From an uncultured Sphingomonas sp. (GTDB lineage: Bacteria; Pseudomonadota; Alphaproteobacteria; Sphingomonadales; Sphingomonadaceae): 64,000 nt of DNA. This document shows positions 62,270 through 64,000 of the stretch, piece after piece. Position 1 is the first letter of the stretch, and every line of letters starts with the position of its first letter. The notes under the pieces were generated by a model. That model saw only the letters and a list, made by a program, of their open reading frames with translations, was not told the origin of the DNA and did no database searches. A program made the position numbers and the translations under genes. Where the stretch lies: contig CAJYLQ010000015.1 of NCBI GenBank assembly GCA_913775975.1, positions 19,491-83,490 of the forward strand, written 5' to 3'.

Positions 62270-64000
62270 TCAGCGCGCGATCCCGCCCGCCGCGAGCACG
62301 GCCAGCGTGACGAGCTCGCTCGCGGTCGAGGCCATCGGCGCGATCTGCACCGGCTTTTCCAGACCGACCAGCACCGGGCCGATCATCGAATCGCCACCCA
62401 GCTCGCGCAGCAGCTTGGCGGAGATGTTCGCCGATTGCAGGCCCGGCATGATGAGGACGTTCGCCGGCCCCGACAGGCGCGCGAACGGATAGTTCGCCAG
62501 CTGCTTCGGGTTGAGCGCGGCGTCGGGCGCCATCTCGCCCTCATATTCGAAACCGGGCTTGCGCGCGTCGAGCACGCCGACGGCGGCGCGGATATTCTCC
62601 AGATAATGGCCCTCGGGATTGCCGAAGGTCGAATAGCTGAGGAACGCGACGCGCGGTTCGTGGCCCATGCGGCGCGCGACCTGCGCGGTCTGTTCGGCGA
62701 TATCGGCCAGTTCCTCGGCGGAGGGGCGCTCGTTCACCGTCGTATCGGCGATGAAGACGGTATGCGCCTGCCCGACCAGGATGTGCAGGCCGAACGGCGT
62801 GCGGCCGGGCAGCGGATCGATCACGCGCTTCACCTCGCGCATCGAATGCGCCCAGGTGCGGGTGATGCCGGTGATCATCGCATCCGCCTCGCCCAGCTGG
62901 AGCAGGACGGCGCCGAAGATGTTGCGATCCTGGTTGATCATCCGCTCCACATCGCGGCGCAGGAAGCCGCGGCGCTGCACGCGTTCGTAGAGGAAGTCGA
63001 CCATCTTCGGGACCAGCGGCGAGTGGCGGCTGTTATGGACCTCATATTCCTCGGGATTGGCGACGCCCAACGCCTGCAGCCGGTCATACACGTCGTCGCG
63101 GCCGACCAGCACGGGGGTGCCGTAGCCGCCCTCCTTGAACGAGATGGCGGCGCGCAGCACGACCTCTTCCTCGCCCTCCGCGAACAGGACGCGGCGCGGG
63201 TTGGCGCGGGCGCCCTCATAGGCGAGCGTCAGGAGCGAAGTGGTGGGGTTCAGGCGGCCGCGCAGCTGCTGGCGATAGGCCTCCATGTCGAGGATCGGCT
63301 TCGTCGCGACGCCCGAATCCATCGCCGCCTTCGCGACGGCGGCGGGCACCAGCTCCATCAGGCGCGGGTCGAACGGCGCGGGGATGATGTATTCCGGGCC
63401 GAAGCTGTGCTGCGTGCCATAGGCGATCGCGACCTCCTCCGGCACGCGCTGGCGTGCGAGTTCGGCGATGGCGCGCGCGGCGGCGATCTTCATCTCGTCG
63501 TTGATGCCCGTCGCGCGCACGTCGAGCGCGCCGCGGAAGATGAAGGGGAAGCCGATGACGTTGTTGACCTGGTTCGGATAATCCGACCGGCCGGTGGCGA
63601 TGATCGCATCGGGGCGCGCCGCCTTGGCGAGTTCGGGACGGATTTCCGGTTCGGGATTGGCCATGGCGAAGATGATCGGCGCCTTCGCCATGTCCTTCAC
63701 CATTTCGGGCTTCAGCGCGCCCGCGGCGGACAGGCCGAGGAAGACGTCGGCGCCGTTCAGCGCCTCGGTCAGCGTGCGGCGGTCGGTGGCGGCGGCATGC
63801 GCCGACTGCCACTGGTTGATGTCCTCACGCCCCTGGTAGATCACGCCTTCGCGGTCGCACATGATGACGTTGTCGTGGCGCACGCCCATCGCCTTCATCA
63901 GCTCGGTGCAGGCGATCGCCGCCGCGCCGGCGCCGTTGACGACGACCTTCACCTCGTCCAGCCGACGCCCAGTCAGCAGGCAGGCGTTGATGAGCCCCGC
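62270..64000 (-). CDS. maeB: NADP-dependent malic enzyme, 3' part (5' end outside window)
   Basis: At least 576 residues of a malic enzyme with a C-terminal phosphotransacetylase-like domain, as in MaeB. The visible N-terminal part has VVVNGAGAAAIACTELMKAMG (NADP-binding) and IFAMANPEPEIRPE; the PTA-like domain covers about the last 320 residues (e.g. GITRTWAHSMREVKR and NVLIMPGLQSANISAKLLRE). It decarboxylates malate to pyruvate and fits gluconeogenic growth with the glyoxylate shunt. The frame is open to the window edge. Confidence 0.95.
   Translation of the reverse strand, partial: AGLINACLLTGRRLDEVKVVVNGAGAAAIACTELMKAMGVRHDNVIMCDREGVIYQGREDINQWQSAHAAATDRRTLTEALNGADVFLGLSAAGALKPEMVKDMAKAPIIFAMANPEPEIRPELAKAARPDAIIATGRSDYPNQVNNVIGFPFIFRGALDVRATGINDEMKIAAARAIAELARQRVPEEVAIAYGTQHSFGPEYIIPAPFDPRLMELVPAAVAKAAMDSGVATKPILDMEAYRQQLRGRLNPTTSLLTLAYEGARANPRRVLFAEGEEEVVLRAAISFKEGGYGTPVLVGRDDVYDRLQALGVANPEEYEVHNSRHSPLVPKMVDFLYERVQRRGFLRRDVERMINQDRNIFGAVLLQLGEADAMITGITRTWAHSMREVKRVIDPLPGRTPFGLHILVGQAHTVFIADTTVNERPSAEELADIAEQTAQVARRMGHEPRVAFLSYSTFGNPEGHYLENIRAAVGVLDARKPGFEYEGEMAPDAALNPKQLANYPFARLSGPANVLIMPGLQSANISAKLLRELGGDSMIGPVLVGLEKPVQIAPMASTASELVTLAVLAAGGIAR

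Noticed and set aside
1..64000. CRISPR arrays, tRNA or rRNA genes
   Set aside because: No regularly spaced direct repeats, no recognisable cloverleaf with T-loop GGTTCRA-type sequence in the gaps, and no rRNA-like segments were noticed by eye; a tRNAscan or Infernal run would be decisive.
1..64000. A new defence or secretion system
   Set aside because: No nuclease, toxin-antitoxin, restriction, retron, secretion or conjugation genes were recognised; the window reads as core chromosome.

Overview
The window is a GC-rich, densely packed bacterial chromosome segment, most likely from a Sphingomonas-type alphaproteobacterium (Sphingomonadaceae). This is inferred from the gene families, not from a marker gene: a PEPxxWA-type C-terminal sorting signal, a TonB-ExbB-ExbD-ExbD operon, an SspB of the alphaproteobacterial form, a ParC with an alphaproteobacterial QRDR, and an aceA/glcB locus controlled by a short-chain-fatty-acyl regulator. 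No rRNA, tRNA, CRISPR array, prophage or intact insertion sequence was seen. Most of the sequence is core metabolism, with many neighbouring genes overlapping by 1-4 bases (ATGA, GTGA, TGATG).

Layout. 1-6.5 kb: end of an FAD-dependent oxidoreductase, then a minus-strand block of three transporters (CPA1 Na+/H+ antiporter, SBF-like symporter, MFS metabolite:H+ symporter), a ModE-like wHTH protein and an XRE/IrrE-type regulator. 6.7-10.7 kb: the glyoxylate shunt (isocitrate lyase, a 67-residue small protein, malate synthase G), divergent from that regulator. 10.7-15.2 kb: a divergent carbohydrate pair (large secreted DUF5695-like protein and a GH43-type hydrolase). 15.2-21.5 kb: phenylalanine/tyrosine catabolism (Lrp regulator, phhA, hpd, hmgA, fahA, maiA and a coupled small Rieske protein), which converts Phe to fumarate plus acetoacetate; the succinate/fumarate and acetyl units feed the same central pathways as the glyoxylate genes. 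21.6-23.4 kb: an SDR and a GH130-like protein. 23.4-26.4 kb: a gene-poor stretch with an odd ORF remnant, then tonB-exbB-exbD-exbD ending in a clear intrinsic terminator.

26.6-31.2 kb: secreted hypothetical, folB with a coupled half-SDR, then a plus-strand run GNAT, DUF1285, Nudix CoA pyrophosphatase, CCA-adding enzyme. 31.2-35.2 kb: GGDEF/EAL protein and parC. 35.3-38.4 kb: a secreted alpha/beta hydrolase, purC-purS-purQ and a GFA-family protein. 38.4-41.5 kb: Crp/Fnr regulator, catalase-like protein, gmk, two coupled glycine-rich small membrane proteins. 41.6-44.7 kb: fumC and an APC permease. 44.7-48.9 kb: a histidine operon hisB-yciI-hisH-hisA-hisF-(STAS-like)-hisE-HIT. 48.9-55.9 kb: sspB, adenosine kinase, EI24/CysZ-like protein, lipoprotein, queG, an ABC-2 exporter pair, a probably exported MsrB and a CHAP-domain protein. 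56-64 kb: M1 aminopeptidase, SDR, two long non-coding gaps flanking a cold-shock gene and a small protein, a PEP-CTERM protein with a strong terminator, a secreted cyclophilin, and the 3' part of a malic enzyme.

I found no obvious new defence, secretion or mobile system. The best leads are modest: the small protein inside the glyoxylate locus, the half-SDR coupled to folB, the Rieske protein coupled to maiA, the periplasmic insert in the MFS transporter, the tandem hairpins separating exbB from exbD, and the accessory genes in the his operon.
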